From an uncultured Sphingobium sp. (lineage in GTDB: Bacteria; Pseudomonadota; Alphaproteobacteria; Sphingomonadales; Sphingomonadaceae), in assembly GCA_913773715.1 (NCBI GenBank), contig CAJYHD010000502.1, positions 1 to 8,219 of the forward strand: a stretch of 8,219 nucleotides of DNA. Reading direction: 5' to 3'. Both the position numbers and the translations under genes were made by a program. Of this stretch, positions 1-6,537 are shown piece after piece. Numbering within the stretch: position 1 is the stretch's first letter; every line of letters starts with the position of its first letter. Below the pieces are notes generated by a model that saw nothing but the letters and a program-made list of their open reading frames with translations, was not told the DNA's origin and ran no database searches.

Positions 1-796
1 CCTCGGTCAACCGGTCCCAGATGTCCTCGACGTGAGTCGGCGTGTAATAGGCGACGACGCCGATGTCGCGTTCGCTCGGCACCCCGCTGTTGATCGCGTC
101 GCTGCGGTCGAGCGTCAGCCGGTTCGACGACGATTGCATATTCTCCCATCCGAACGGCACCTTCGACTGACCGAAGCGCAGGCGGAACCGCTTGTCCTTG
201 TCTACGAAGACATCGGCGTAGGCATCGCGCAACTGGGCGAAGCCCTCGCGACGTTCGGTGCCCGACTGGTTATTGACGGAATTGGCGAAGTCGGTCTGGA
301 AATATAGCGAGACACGCTCGGACAGTTCACCCTGAAGGATCAGGCGTACGCGGCGCAGCGAGAAGCCGCCGCGATCGGAAATGGCGCTGTCATGGACGGA
401 GCGCAGGCGCGACTGGCCCGATGGCGTGGTGTCGTCGCCCGACAGAAAGGCGTTGTAGCGCATCTGGGTATAGCCGCGCAGGGTCAGCTTCTCGTACCAG
501 GCCTTCTTGGGCGGAGTTGCGGATGCCGGCTGCACAGGCGTCTGCGCTGGCGGCGTGGCAGCGGCGAGCGCGGGCGCATCTGCCTGCACGGTCGGCGTCG
601 CGGGCGGCGGCAGGGTAGATGCCTGTGTCGGCGCATTGCCCTTGGCCGCAAGCGCACTCGTCAGCGCCTGCACCTGCGCCTTCAGTTCATCGATCTGGCG
701 CTGCAATTTCGCGTTGCTCTGGGCGTGCGCCGCTTCCGGCATCAGCGACAGGATGCTGCCCGCCAGCATCATGCGCCGAAATGTTCGTGCCGTCAT
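1..796 (-). CDS. OprO/OprP-type phosphate-selective porin, N-terminal part (runs off the left edge)
   Basis: Outer-membrane beta-barrel porin of the Porin_O_P type, which in its best-known members takes up phosphate or polyphosphate. 265 codons are visible, read from the minus strand, and the frame is still open at base 1. The ATG at 796 is preceded by AGAGG at 806-810 (9-nt spacing), and an in-frame stop lies just upstream at 809-811. Residues 1-25 form a Sec signal peptide ending AHA|QS. Residues 27-50 (around LQRQIDELKAQVQAL) form a heptad-like coiled coil. Residues 51-97 are a linker rich in Ala, Pro and Thr. The barrel starts near residue 100 (WYEKLTLRGYTQMRYN) and continues with FSLRRVRLILQGEL, YFQTDFAN, RLRFGQSKVPFGWEN and RDIGVVAYYTP, which are typical strands of this family. 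The candidate PHO boxes upstream (831-881) support a phosphate role, but the true substrate is inferred. The family call is firm; the C-terminal part is not visible. Confidence 0.88.
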   Translation of the reverse strand, partial: MTARTFRRMMLAGSILSLMPEAAHAQSNAKLQRQIDELKAQVQALTSALAAKGNAPTQASTLPPPATPTVQADAPALAAATPPAQTPVQPASATPPKKAWYEKLTLRGYTQMRYNAFLSGDDTTPSGQSRLRSVHDSAISDRGGFSLRRVRLILQGELSERVSLYFQTDFANSVNNQSGTERREGFAQLRDAYADVFVDKDKRFRLRFGQSKVPFGWENMQSSSNRLTLDRSDAINSGVPSERDIGVVAYYTPTHVEDIWDRLTE

Positions 797-830
797 GTAA
801 AGCCGCCTCTATCGTGGTGGCGTGGCGGCT

Positions 831-881
831 ATGTCAGTTTCATGAATCCTGAATGACGATCATGTTGCACTTCCGTGACAG
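831..881 (-). promoter_or_regulatory. Candidate tandem PHO boxes (PhoB-type sites) upstream of the porin
   Basis: On the minus strand, five heptamers start every 11 bp: CTGTCAC (881-875), GTGCAAC (870-864), TCGTCAT (859-853), GATTCAT (848-842) and CTGACAT (837-831). Each is separated by 4 bp. The known PHO box is two CTGTCAT-like heptamers spaced by 4 bp, so the geometry is right. Matches to CTGTCAT are 6, 3, 5, 4 and 6 of 7. The array ends 34 bp before the porin ATG. I cannot place a convincing -10 hexamer; the weak options are around 829-834 or 808-813. PhoB binding is inferred from pattern and gene context. Confidence 0.55.
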
Positions 882-893
882 TGGTGCGCAGGC

Positions 894-1130
894 CTACTCT
901 TCGATTAGGTCGAGATAGGCCACGACATCATTGTCGGTCGCAAGGAAAAGGCCGTCCTGCATGTCCTGCGGCTGCTGTTCCGCGATAGTCAGCGCTTCGC
1001 TTAACGGGCCGTAGAACAGGGTGGTCGCCGCGCCGCCGCCATCGGCATCGCTCAGATGATAGAGGCGGACGGTGGCGCTGTTATAGGTGCTACGCATCGC
1101 ACGATTATCGACCGGGCGCGGGCCGCACAC
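894..1130 (-). CDS. Small acidic protein of unknown function
   Basis: A 78-codon frame starting at GTG 1130 and ending at TGA 894. I do not recognise a family. The sequence has no signal peptide, membrane segment or cysteine pair, apart from one Cys at position 2 of the long form. The C-terminal half is acidic (ending DNDVVAYLDLIEE) and the middle (RLYHLSDADGGGAATTLFYGPLSEALTIAEQQ) looks like a compact alpha/beta domain. This suggests a soluble cytoplasmic protein. The GTG is preceded by AGGACAGG at 1140-1147, at a usable spacing. An alternative ATG at 1097 would give 67 residues starting MRSTYNSATVRLYHL, but it lacks a clear ribosome site. The gene points the same way as the porin, 97 bp upstream of it, with the PHO-like array in between, so it probably has its own transcript. 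Codon use matches its neighbours, and no overlapping gene competes for the region. Confidence 0.72.
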   Translation of the reverse strand: MCGPRPVDNRAMRSTYNSATVRLYHLSDADGGGAATTLFYGPLSEALTIAEQQPQDMQDGLFLATDNDVVAYLDLIEE

Positions 1131-1270
1131 AAGGGCTTGCCTGTCCTATCCCGCTGCCCCTCGGTAAAAGGAGGCTGCATTGCGATAGGATAAGCGGCGC
1201 GAAACAAAATGTCGCGTTTTGCGGGAAATATGCGAAGTTAAGCGGAAGAAGCGCGTAAAGCCGGGTGACT

Positions 1271-2209
1271 TCAGCGCCGGTCCTTGACCTTCATGCTGGG
1301 CGCGAGGCGGTTCCGCCCAATCCTGACCGCATCGTCGGTGAAGTTGGCGACGAACGTCGAATTGCGCGTCACGCCCGGCACGAAGGACGCGCTATTGTTC
1401 TCAATGACGAGGCCGCTGCTGTCATGCTCGCGACCTTCTGGCGCGACGGTGATGAAGGCGGACCAGTTATCCTTGTCCTTGCCCTGCACCATTTCATTGC
1501 CGCTGATGATGCCGCTCGCGCCGTTCGACAGGTCGATCATATAGTTGGTGAGGTGACCGGCGCTGTCGTCGAAGCTGTTGCCGGTAATCGCGACCTTGGC
1601 GGCGCGGGCTTTCAGATAATGACCGCCGTCGCCCTGATCGAAGCGGCTATTGGTGACGGAGAGGCTGGCAAGCCGCCCGATATAGACGCCATGGGCGCAA
1701 TCCAGATCACGGTCGCAGCGGCCGAGCTTGCGGAAGGTCGACTTGTCGATGCTGACCTGACCGCCCGCATAATCGCCGGTCAATATGCCTTCCTCGCTAT
1801 TGCGAAACAGGCTGTTGCTGACGGACAGATTGCCGCTTTCCAGGCGGATGCCAGCGCCATTGCCGTCGGGGACGCGGATATTCTGGAAGACGATGCCCTC
1901 GACCCGGCTGGAGTGGCCGCGCAGCACCAGCGCCGCCTTCTGCTCGCACGCCATGCCGTCGAAGATCACGGAGCCGGGCGTCGCCGCCCGCAACGTGACG
2001 TCGCCACCCTGCTGCACCGCGCATTCGTGATAGGTGCCGGGCGCGATGCGGATCGTGCCGCGCCCGTCGCCGATGGCGCCCAACGCCTGTGCCAACGTGC
2101 CGAAGGACCGACCGCTTTCCTCCACAACGAAGGCGGTGGGCCGTTCCTGCGCCAGAGCGCTAGCGGCGATGGCGGTCGATACGAGCAGGACGGTGGGAAT
2201 AAGGCGCAT
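1271..2209 (-). CDS. Secreted right-handed parallel beta-helix repeat protein
   Basis: A 312-residue exported protein. Residues 1-20 are a Sec signal peptide with cleavage at ALA|QE. A GTIRIAPGTYHEC element at 51-63, typical of the N-terminal cap of pectate-lyase-like folds, is followed by repeated coils such as VTLRAATPGSVIFDG (71-85), RVEGIVFQNIRV (102-113), GNLSVSNSLFRNS (126-138), GQVSIDKSTFRKL (150-162), ASLSVTNSRFDQG (181-193) and AKVAITGNSFDDS (204-216). This is the PbH1 / Beta_helix pattern seen in NosD-like and polysaccharide-acting proteins. Four cysteines (63, 88, 165, 171) could form disulfides in the periplasm. I see no recognisable catalytic set of a polysaccharide lyase or glycosidase, so ligand and activity are unknown. 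The ATG at 2209 follows AGAAGG at 2214-2219, a short spacing. It lies 76 bp downstream of glmS on the same strand; whether it is co-transcribed is unclear. Confidence 0.85.
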   Translation of the reverse strand: MRLIPTVLLVSTAIAASALAQERPTAFVVEESGRSFGTLAQALGAIGDGRGTIRIAPGTYHECAVQQGGDVTLRAATPGSVIFDGMACEQKAALVLRGHSSRVEGIVFQNIRVPDGNGAGIRLESGNLSVSNSLFRNSEEGILTGDYAGGQVSIDKSTFRKLGRCDRDLDCAHGVYIGRLASLSVTNSRFDQGDGGHYLKARAAKVAITGNSFDDSAGHLTNYMIDLSNGASGIISGNEMVQGKDKDNWSAFITVAPEGREHDSSGLVIENNSASFVPGVTRNSTFVANFTDDAVRIGRNRLAPSMKVKDRR

Positions 2210-2262
2210 GCCGCCTTCTACCCCGCGACCCTACGGCATCCAATTGCCGAACAGGGTTAACG

Positions 2263-2281
2263 CCGCCCCGCTTTGGGACGG
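2263..2281 (-). terminator. GC-rich hairpin just after glmS, possible weak terminator
   Basis: Read on the minus strand, CCGTCCC and GGGGCGG can form a 7-bp stem (one G-U pair) around a 5-nt AAAGC loop. It begins 5 bp after the glmS stop codon. There is no run of T after it, so a classic Rho-independent terminator is not supported. It may instead protect the 3' end of the transcript or attenuate read-through into the beta-helix gene. Confidence 0.3.
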
Positions 2282-2285
2282 ACCG

Positions 2286-4109
2286 TCACTCCACCGTCAC
2301 GGATTTCGCGAGATTGCGGGGCTGGTCGACGTCGGTGCCTTTCTGCACGGCGACATGGTAGGCGAGCAACTGCACCGGCACGGCATAGACCATCGGCACG
2401 ATCAGCGGGTGGACCTTGGGCATGGTGATCGTCGCGATGCACCCCTCGCCCGCGGCCTGCACGCCGTCATAGTCGGAGATCAGCACGACCTTGCCGCCGC
2501 GCGCCTGAACCTCCTGCATGTTGCTGACGGTCTTTTCGAACAGCGGCCCGCTGGGCGCGAGGACGATGACCGGCACGGCTTCGTCGATCAGCGCGATGGG
2601 GCCGTGCTTCATCTCGCCCGCGGCATAGCCTTCGGCATGGATATAGCTGATTTCCTTGAGCTTGAGCGCCCCTTCCAGCGCCAGCGGATAGTCTGGCCCG
2701 CGCCCAAGATACAGCACGTCGCGCGCCCCCGCGACCAGATGCGCCATGTCCTCGATCGACTCGTCGTAGGCGAGCGCGGCGTTGAGCGCAGCGGGCGCTT
2801 CGGCGAGATGACGCACCAGTTCCTTTTCCGCCTTGGCGTCGAGCCGGCCCTTGGCGCGCGCCAGATTGGCGGCGAAGGCGGCCAGCACGGCAAGCTGGCA
2901 GGTGAACGCCTTGGTCGATGCGACGCCGATTTCCGGCCCGGCATGGGTTGGGAGCAGCAGGTCGGCTTCGCGCGCCATGCTGCTGGTCGGCACGTCGACG
3001 ACGGCGGCGATCTTTTGACCTTCGACGCGGGCGTGGCGCAGCGCGGCGAGCGTGTCGGCGGTCTCACCCGACTGGCTGATGACGATCATCAGCCCGCCTT
3101 CCTCCATCACCGGCTGGCGATAGCGGAACTCGCTCGCGACATCGATGTCGACGGGGACGCGGGCGAACTGTTCGATCCAATATTTGGCAACCATTCCGGC
3201 ATAGAAGCTGGTGCCGCACGCGACGATGGTGACGCGACGGATCATGCCAAGGTCGAAGTCGGGGACCGGGAGAGAAACGCGATCCTCCATCCGCTGAAGA
3301 TAGGAGCGCAGCGTCTGAGCGACGACGACCGGCTGCTCGTAAATCTCCTTGAGCATGTAATGGCGATGATTGCCCTTGGAGATCAGCTCGCCGGTCACAC
3401 CGGAGATGGTGATGGGGCGTTCGACGGGGTCATTGTCCTTGTCGAAGATTTCCGCGCCATCTTTGGTGATGACGACCCAATCGCCCTCCTCCAGATAGGC
3501 TATGCGCTGCGTCAGCGGGGCCAGTGCCAGCGCGTCGGAGCCGAGGAACGTCTCACCCTCGCCATAACCAACGACCAGAGGCGATCCGAGACGCGCGCCG
3601 ATCAGTATGTCGGGATGGCTGCGGAACAGGATGGCGAGCGCGAACGCACCGTGGAGGCGCGGCAGCACTTGGCTCACCGCGTCCTTGGGGCTGGCCCCCT
3701 GCTCGACCAGTTCGCTTACCAGATGGGCGACGACTTCGGTGTCGGTCTGGCTGTCGAAGGTGCGGCCCCGCGCCATCAATTCTTCGCGCAGCGGCTTGAA
3801 ATTCTCGATGATGCCGTTGTGGACAAGCGCCACCTCGCGCGTCGCATGGGGATGCGCGTTGCTGGTGGTCGGAGCGCCATGCGTCGCCCAGCGGGTATGC
3901 GCGATGCCGGTGGTGCCAGGCAGCGGCTCGGCGGCGAGTTCCTTCACCAGATTGGCGAGCTTGCCCTCGGCGCGACGGCGCTCGATCGCGCTGTCATGGA
4001 CGGTCGCCACGCCCGCGCTGTCATAGCCGCGATATTCGAGGCGCTTCAGCCCGTCGACCAAACGCTCCGCAACATCATCCTTGCCGATGATCCCGATGAT
4101 TCCGCACAT
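2286..4109 (-). CDS. glmS: Glutamine--fructose-6-phosphate aminotransferase (isomerizing), GlmS
   Basis: Cytoplasmic enzyme making glucosamine-6-phosphate from fructose-6-phosphate and glutamine, the first committed step to UDP-GlcNAc for peptidoglycan. At 607 residues it is full length (the E. coli enzyme has 609). The N-terminal class II glutaminase domain carries the nucleophile Cys2 right after Met, YRGYDSAG (26-33), HTRWATHG (71-78) and HNGIIEN (97-103). The linker has NHRHYMLKEIYEQP (247-260). Two SIS sugar-isomerase domains follow, with CGTSFYAG (298-305), SQSGET (345-350), STKAFT (398-403) and LEGALKLKEISYIHAEGY (478-495). His502 in EMKHGP and Lys602 in the C-terminal DQPRNLAKSVTVE match the isomerase residues of the family. 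The ATG at 4109 is fixed by the need for Cys2. The ribosome site is weak (GGGG, 9 nt upstream). It lies 126 bp after the phosphoesterase gene, which is enough for its own promoter. Confidence 0.98.
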   Translation of the reverse strand: MCGIIGIIGKDDVAERLVDGLKRLEYRGYDSAGVATVHDSAIERRRAEGKLANLVKELAAEPLPGTTGIAHTRWATHGAPTTSNAHPHATREVALVHNGIIENFKPLREELMARGRTFDSQTDTEVVAHLVSELVEQGASPKDAVSQVLPRLHGAFALAILFRSHPDILIGARLGSPLVVGYGEGETFLGSDALALAPLTQRIAYLEEGDWVVITKDGAEIFDKDNDPVERPITISGVTGELISKGNHRHYMLKEIYEQPVVVAQTLRSYLQRMEDRVSLPVPDFDLGMIRRVTIVACGTSFYAGMVAKYWIEQFARVPVDIDVASEFRYRQPVMEEGGLMIVISQSGETADTLAALRHARVEGQKIAAVVDVPTSSMAREADLLLPTHAGPEIGVASTKAFTCQLAVLAAFAANLARAKGRLDAKAEKELVRHLAEAPAALNAALAYDESIEDMAHLVAGARDVLYLGRGPDYPLALEGALKLKEISYIHAEGYAAGEMKHGPIALIDEAVPVIVLAPSGPLFEKTVSNMQEVQARGGKVVLISDYDGVQAAGEGCIATITMPKVHPLIVPMVYAVPVQLLAYHVAVQKGTDVDQPRNLAKSVTVE

Positions 4110-4139
4110 GAAGGAAAGCCCCGTCCCAGACCTTTGACT

Positions 4140-4168
4140 ATGATGACCGCCGATCTTCTATCCGGCAA
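4140..4168 (-). promoter_or_regulatory. Candidate sigma-70 type promoter for glmS
   Basis: On the minus strand TTGCCG (4168-4163) and CATCAT (4145-4140) are separated by 17 bp. Each matches 4 of 6 bases of the TTGACA / TATAAT consensus. Transcription would start near 4133, giving a leader of about 24 nt before the glmS ATG. It is the best-spaced pair I find in the 126-bp gap, but the matches are modest. Confidence 0.33.
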
Positions 4169-4235
4169 GCCTCGCCATGCCATTAACGTGGCCGACAAAA
4201 CAGGGGAATGGCCGCGATGTGGATTATCGGTAATC

Positions 4236-5096
4236 TCAAAGCGGGCGGATGGTGATGAGCCAGATATCGGGCGGCGCGAACATGCGGAACGGCAGACCGC
4301 TGGTCCCGACGCCCGCCGCGACGATCATGCGCTTCAGACCATCGCGATATTCGCCGCAGGCATAGCGCAGGCCAAAGCGCGAGGGCGTATAGACCGGGCC
4401 GAAGAAGGGCAGCGCCATCTGGCCGCAATGGGTATGGCCGACAGCCATGAGGATCGGCTTGTCGGGCAGCGCCGGGAAAATGTCGGGGCCGTGCGACAGA
4501 AAGATCGGCGCTCCGCCCAGCCGATCCATGGTGCGCAGCGTTCCGGCGATGTCCACCTTGCGCGTGTAGATGTCCTTCACGCCGCCGACGACGATCGGCC
4601 CGCGCCGGATCGCGCCGTTCTGCAACAGCGGTATACCGATGCGGGTGAAGGCGTCATGCCAGGCAGCGGCCTTCAGCGAGGTCGGGTTCTTCCTGCTGTG
4701 GCTGTCGTGATTTCCCAGCACCGCGACGACGCCGAGCGGGGCGCGCAACTGACGGAAGGGCGCTATGCTGGCCTGCGCGTCATAGACCGCGCCGCCCTTG
4801 TCATCGCCCATATAGTCGCCACCCAGCAGGATGAGGTCGGGGCGCAGCGCGTTGATCTGCGCGACGATGCGCGCCATCCGCTCCGGGCTGTTGTCGGGAC
4901 CGGACAGATGCGTGTCGGTCATCAGCGCGACGGTGACCGGCCGACGCGGCGCGCCATCGGGCCATGGCAGCGCGATGCTGGTCCGCCGCACGATTGGCGT
5001 AGCGCTGGCGTTATGGATCAACCACAAGACACCGCCGATGATCGCGGCGAGCAGGATCAGGCCCACGAACAGCGGGCGGCGGCGCAATCGGATCAA
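4236..5096 (-). CDS. Membrane-anchored calcineurin-like metallophosphoesterase (YaeI/YkuE/LpxG-like)
   Basis: A 286-residue binuclear-metal phosphoesterase. Residues 8-27 form one N-terminal hydrophobic helix after an Arg-rich start (MIRLRRR), so the catalytic domain should face the periplasm (positive-inside rule). The metal-site motifs come in the expected order: DTH (61-63), GGDY (92-95), GNHD (128-131), SHGPD (201-205) and GHTHCGQ (220-226). In related proteins these ligands hold two metal ions. The family includes E. coli YaeI and chlamydial LpxG, a UDP-2,3-diacylglucosamine hydrolase; which substrate applies here cannot be read from the sequence. The start is TTG at 5096, overlapping the glmU stop as TTGA, with GAAGG about 10 nt upstream. 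The overlap implies translational coupling to glmU. A TTG at codon 4 or GTG at codon 11 are alternative starts, but both would shorten the basic N-terminus. It sits between glmU and glmS, pointing to cell-envelope sugar metabolism; that link is inference. Confidence 0.88.
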   Translation of the reverse strand: MIRLRRRPLFVGLILLAAIIGGVLWLIHNASATPIVRRTSIALPWPDGAPRRPVTVALMTDTHLSGPDNSPERMARIVAQINALRPDLILLGGDYMGDDKGGAVYDAQASIAPFRQLRAPLGVVAVLGNHDSHSRKNPTSLKAAAWHDAFTRIGIPLLQNGAIRRGPIVVGGVKDIYTRKVDIAGTLRTMDRLGGAPIFLSHGPDIFPALPDKPILMAVGHTHCGQMALPFFGPVYTPSRFGLRYACGEYRDGLKRMIVAAGVGTSGLPFRMFAPPDIWLITIRPL

Positions 5097-6445
5097 GCCT
5101 CGGCGGCCTTCTTCGCCTTCATCTTCTCCCGAAAGCGCGCGGCCCAGCCGGGCTTTTCCACCTGTTCGGGGCGCACGAGGCAGAGGGCGTCGGCGGCGAC
5201 CGGGCGGGTCACGACGCTGCCCGCCGCGACGATCGCGCCGTCGCCGATGCTGGCAGGGGCGACCAGCGCGCTGTTCGATCCGATGAAGGCGTTCGCGCCG
5301 ATCTCGGTCCGATATTTGAAATAGCCGTCATAGTTACAGGTGATGGTGCCCGCGCCGATGTTCGCGCCCGCGCCGATGCTGGCGTCGCCGATATAGGACA
5401 GGTGGTTGACTTTCGCCCCGTCACCCACCGTCGCCTTCTTGATCTCGACGAAATTGCCGACCTTCGCCTTGGGGCCGATTCCCGCGCCGGGGCGCAGACG
5501 GGCATAGGGTCCGATCTCCGCGCCGCTCTCGATCGTCGCGCCCTCGATATGCGAGAAGGCGTGGATCGTGACATCGTCGGCCACGGTCACGCCGGGGCCG
5601 AACACGACATTGGGTTCGACCACGACATCGCGGCCCAGCATCGTGTCATAGCTGAAGAAGACGGTTTCGGGCGCGACCAGCGTCACGCCTTCGCGCATCG
5701 CGTCCTCGCGGCGGCGGGCCTGCCACTGTGCCTCCACCGCGGCGAGTTCGATGCGGCTGTTGACGCCCGCCACTTCCCACGCCTGCGTTTCGATCACCGC
5801 GCTCTGGCCATCGGGCAGCATGACGATGTCGGGCAGATAATATTCGCCCGCCGCATTGTCGTTGCCGATCTTGTCGAGCAGCACGAACAGGTCGGTCGAG
5901 CGCACCGCCATCAGGCCGCTGTTGCAAAGCGTCACCGCGCGCTCCGCCTCGCTCGCATCCTTATATTCCACCATCTTTTCGATGATGCCCTGCCCGTCCG
6001 CGATGATGCGACCATAAGCGGCGGCGGCGTCGGGGCGGAAACCGAGCACCACGGCGCGCGGTTCGTCGCCGCGATTGAGCCGGTCGAGCATGGCGTGCAT
6101 CGTTTCGGCGCGGACCAGCGGCACATCGCCATAGAGGATGAGGACATCTCCGGCGAACCCGGCGAGCGCGTCATGCGCCTGCGCCACGGCATGGCCAGTG
6201 CCAAGCTGCTGGTCCTGCACCGCGATGACCGCGCCGGTTCCTGCGACCGCGCGCTCCACCTGATCGCGCCCTGCGCCGACCACCACGACCTGCCGTTCGG
6301 GTTCAAGCGTTGCGACGCTCGCCAGCAGGTGTAGCAGCATCGGGCGGCCCGCAATGGGGTGCAGCACCTTGTGCGTGGCGGACTTCATCCGGGTCCCCTG
6401 TCCGGCGGCGAGGATGATGACGGCAAGAGGTCGGGGTGCTGTCAC
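5093..6445 (-). CDS. glmU: Bifunctional GlmU: GlcN-1-P acetyltransferase / GlcNAc-1-P uridyltransferase
   Basis: Cytoplasmic enzyme for the last two steps to UDP-GlcNAc. With the GTG start at 6445 it has 450 residues, the usual length. The N-terminal uridyltransferase domain shows LAAGQGTRMKS (12-22), KVLHP (26-30), QQLGTGHA (79-86), YGDVPL (105-110), CNSGL (174-178) and GVNSR (227-231). The C-terminal left-handed beta-helix acetyltransferase domain shows LRPG (317-320), NFVEIKK (331-337), NHLSYIGDA (347-355, with the catalytic His348), GAGTITCNYDG (364-374), FIGSN (387-391) and AAGSVVT (407-413). The tail (residues 439-450) is rich in Lys and Ala. The GTG is chosen because GAGAGGA lies about 10 nt upstream. 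A longer in-frame ATG form starting at 6526 would add 27 Arg-rich residues foreign to the family and leave 11 bp between its start and that of the divergent gph. It overlaps the downstream phosphoesterase start by 4 bp. Confidence 0.97.
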   Translation of the reverse strand: MTAPRPLAVIILAAGQGTRMKSATHKVLHPIAGRPMLLHLLASVATLEPERQVVVVGAGRDQVERAVAGTGAVIAVQDQQLGTGHAVAQAHDALAGFAGDVLILYGDVPLVRAETMHAMLDRLNRGDEPRAVVLGFRPDAAAAYGRIIADGQGIIEKMVEYKDASEAERAVTLCNSGLMAVRSTDLFVLLDKIGNDNAAGEYYLPDIVMLPDGQSAVIETQAWEVAGVNSRIELAAVEAQWQARRREDAMREGVTLVAPETVFFSYDTMLGRDVVVEPNVVFGPGVTVADDVTIHAFSHIEGATIESGAEIGPYARLRPGAGIGPKAKVGNFVEIKKATVGDGAKVNHLSYIGDASIGAGANIGAGTITCNYDGYFKYRTEIGANAFIGSNSALVAPASIGDGAIVAAGSVVTRPVAADALCLVRPEQVEKPGWAARFREKMKAKKAAEA

Positions 6446-6537
6446 GGGCAAATATTCCTCTCTCGAATGGCGAGCGAAGCGCTCTCTGCCATGTTTGCCT
6501 TGCCTTTGCCACCGGGGTCGCGGCATGGGGCGGAGCC
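6446..6537. promoter_or_regulatory. Divergent glmU / gph intergenic region with an inverted repeat
   Basis: This 92-bp gap must hold the start signals for both divergent genes. On the plus strand ATGGC-GAGCG (6467-6476), loop AAG, CGCTC (6480-6484), a 3-nt TCT bulge and GCCAT (6488-6492) form a 10-bp stem with one bulge. In the glmU transcript it would fold just upstream of the GAGAGGA ribosome site. It could be an operator or an mRNA leader hairpin. No convincing -35/-10 pair was found for either gene. Confidence 0.45.

Noticed and set aside
774..796. FRRMML at the porin N-terminus resembles a twin-arginine signal
   Set aside because: The rest of the Tat consensus is missing and outer-membrane porins use the Sec route; treated as a Sec signal peptide.
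392..856. Plus-strand frames opposite the porin start
   Set aside because: Arg/Ala/Ser-rich shadows. The minus-strand porin explains the region, and one of these frames runs through the PHO-like array.
1168..1187. AAAGGAGG on the plus strand, a perfect-looking ribosome site
   Set aside because: The only nearby start, TTG, is followed almost at once by a TAG stop; no gene follows.
1205..1221. CAAAA / TTTTG inverted repeat downstream of the beta-helix gene, considered as a terminator
   Set aside because: The stem is only 5 bp and AT-rich, with a 7-nt loop and no GC stem; not convincing.
1265..2260. A 331-codon open frame on the plus strand opposite the beta-helix gene
   Set aside because: The minus-strand product has a signal peptide and clear beta-helix repeats; this one has neither and no ribosome site that stands out.
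4169..4235. Partial inverted repeats between the phosphoesterase stop and the glmS promoter candidate, considered as a terminator
   Set aside because: Stems of 4 bp with mismatches; the TTTT nearby is not placed after a stem.
2034..5324. A 1096-codon open frame on the plus strand
   Set aside because: It runs antisense through the start of the beta-helix gene, all of glmS, all of the phosphoesterase and the end of glmU. Its product has low-complexity His/Asp/Arg-rich composition and no family motif. High-G+C codon bias readily leaves such frames open opposite real genes.
5402..6334. A 310-codon open frame on the plus strand opposite glmU
   Set aside because: Antisense shadow of a well-supported glmU; no recognisable domain and an unnatural composition.
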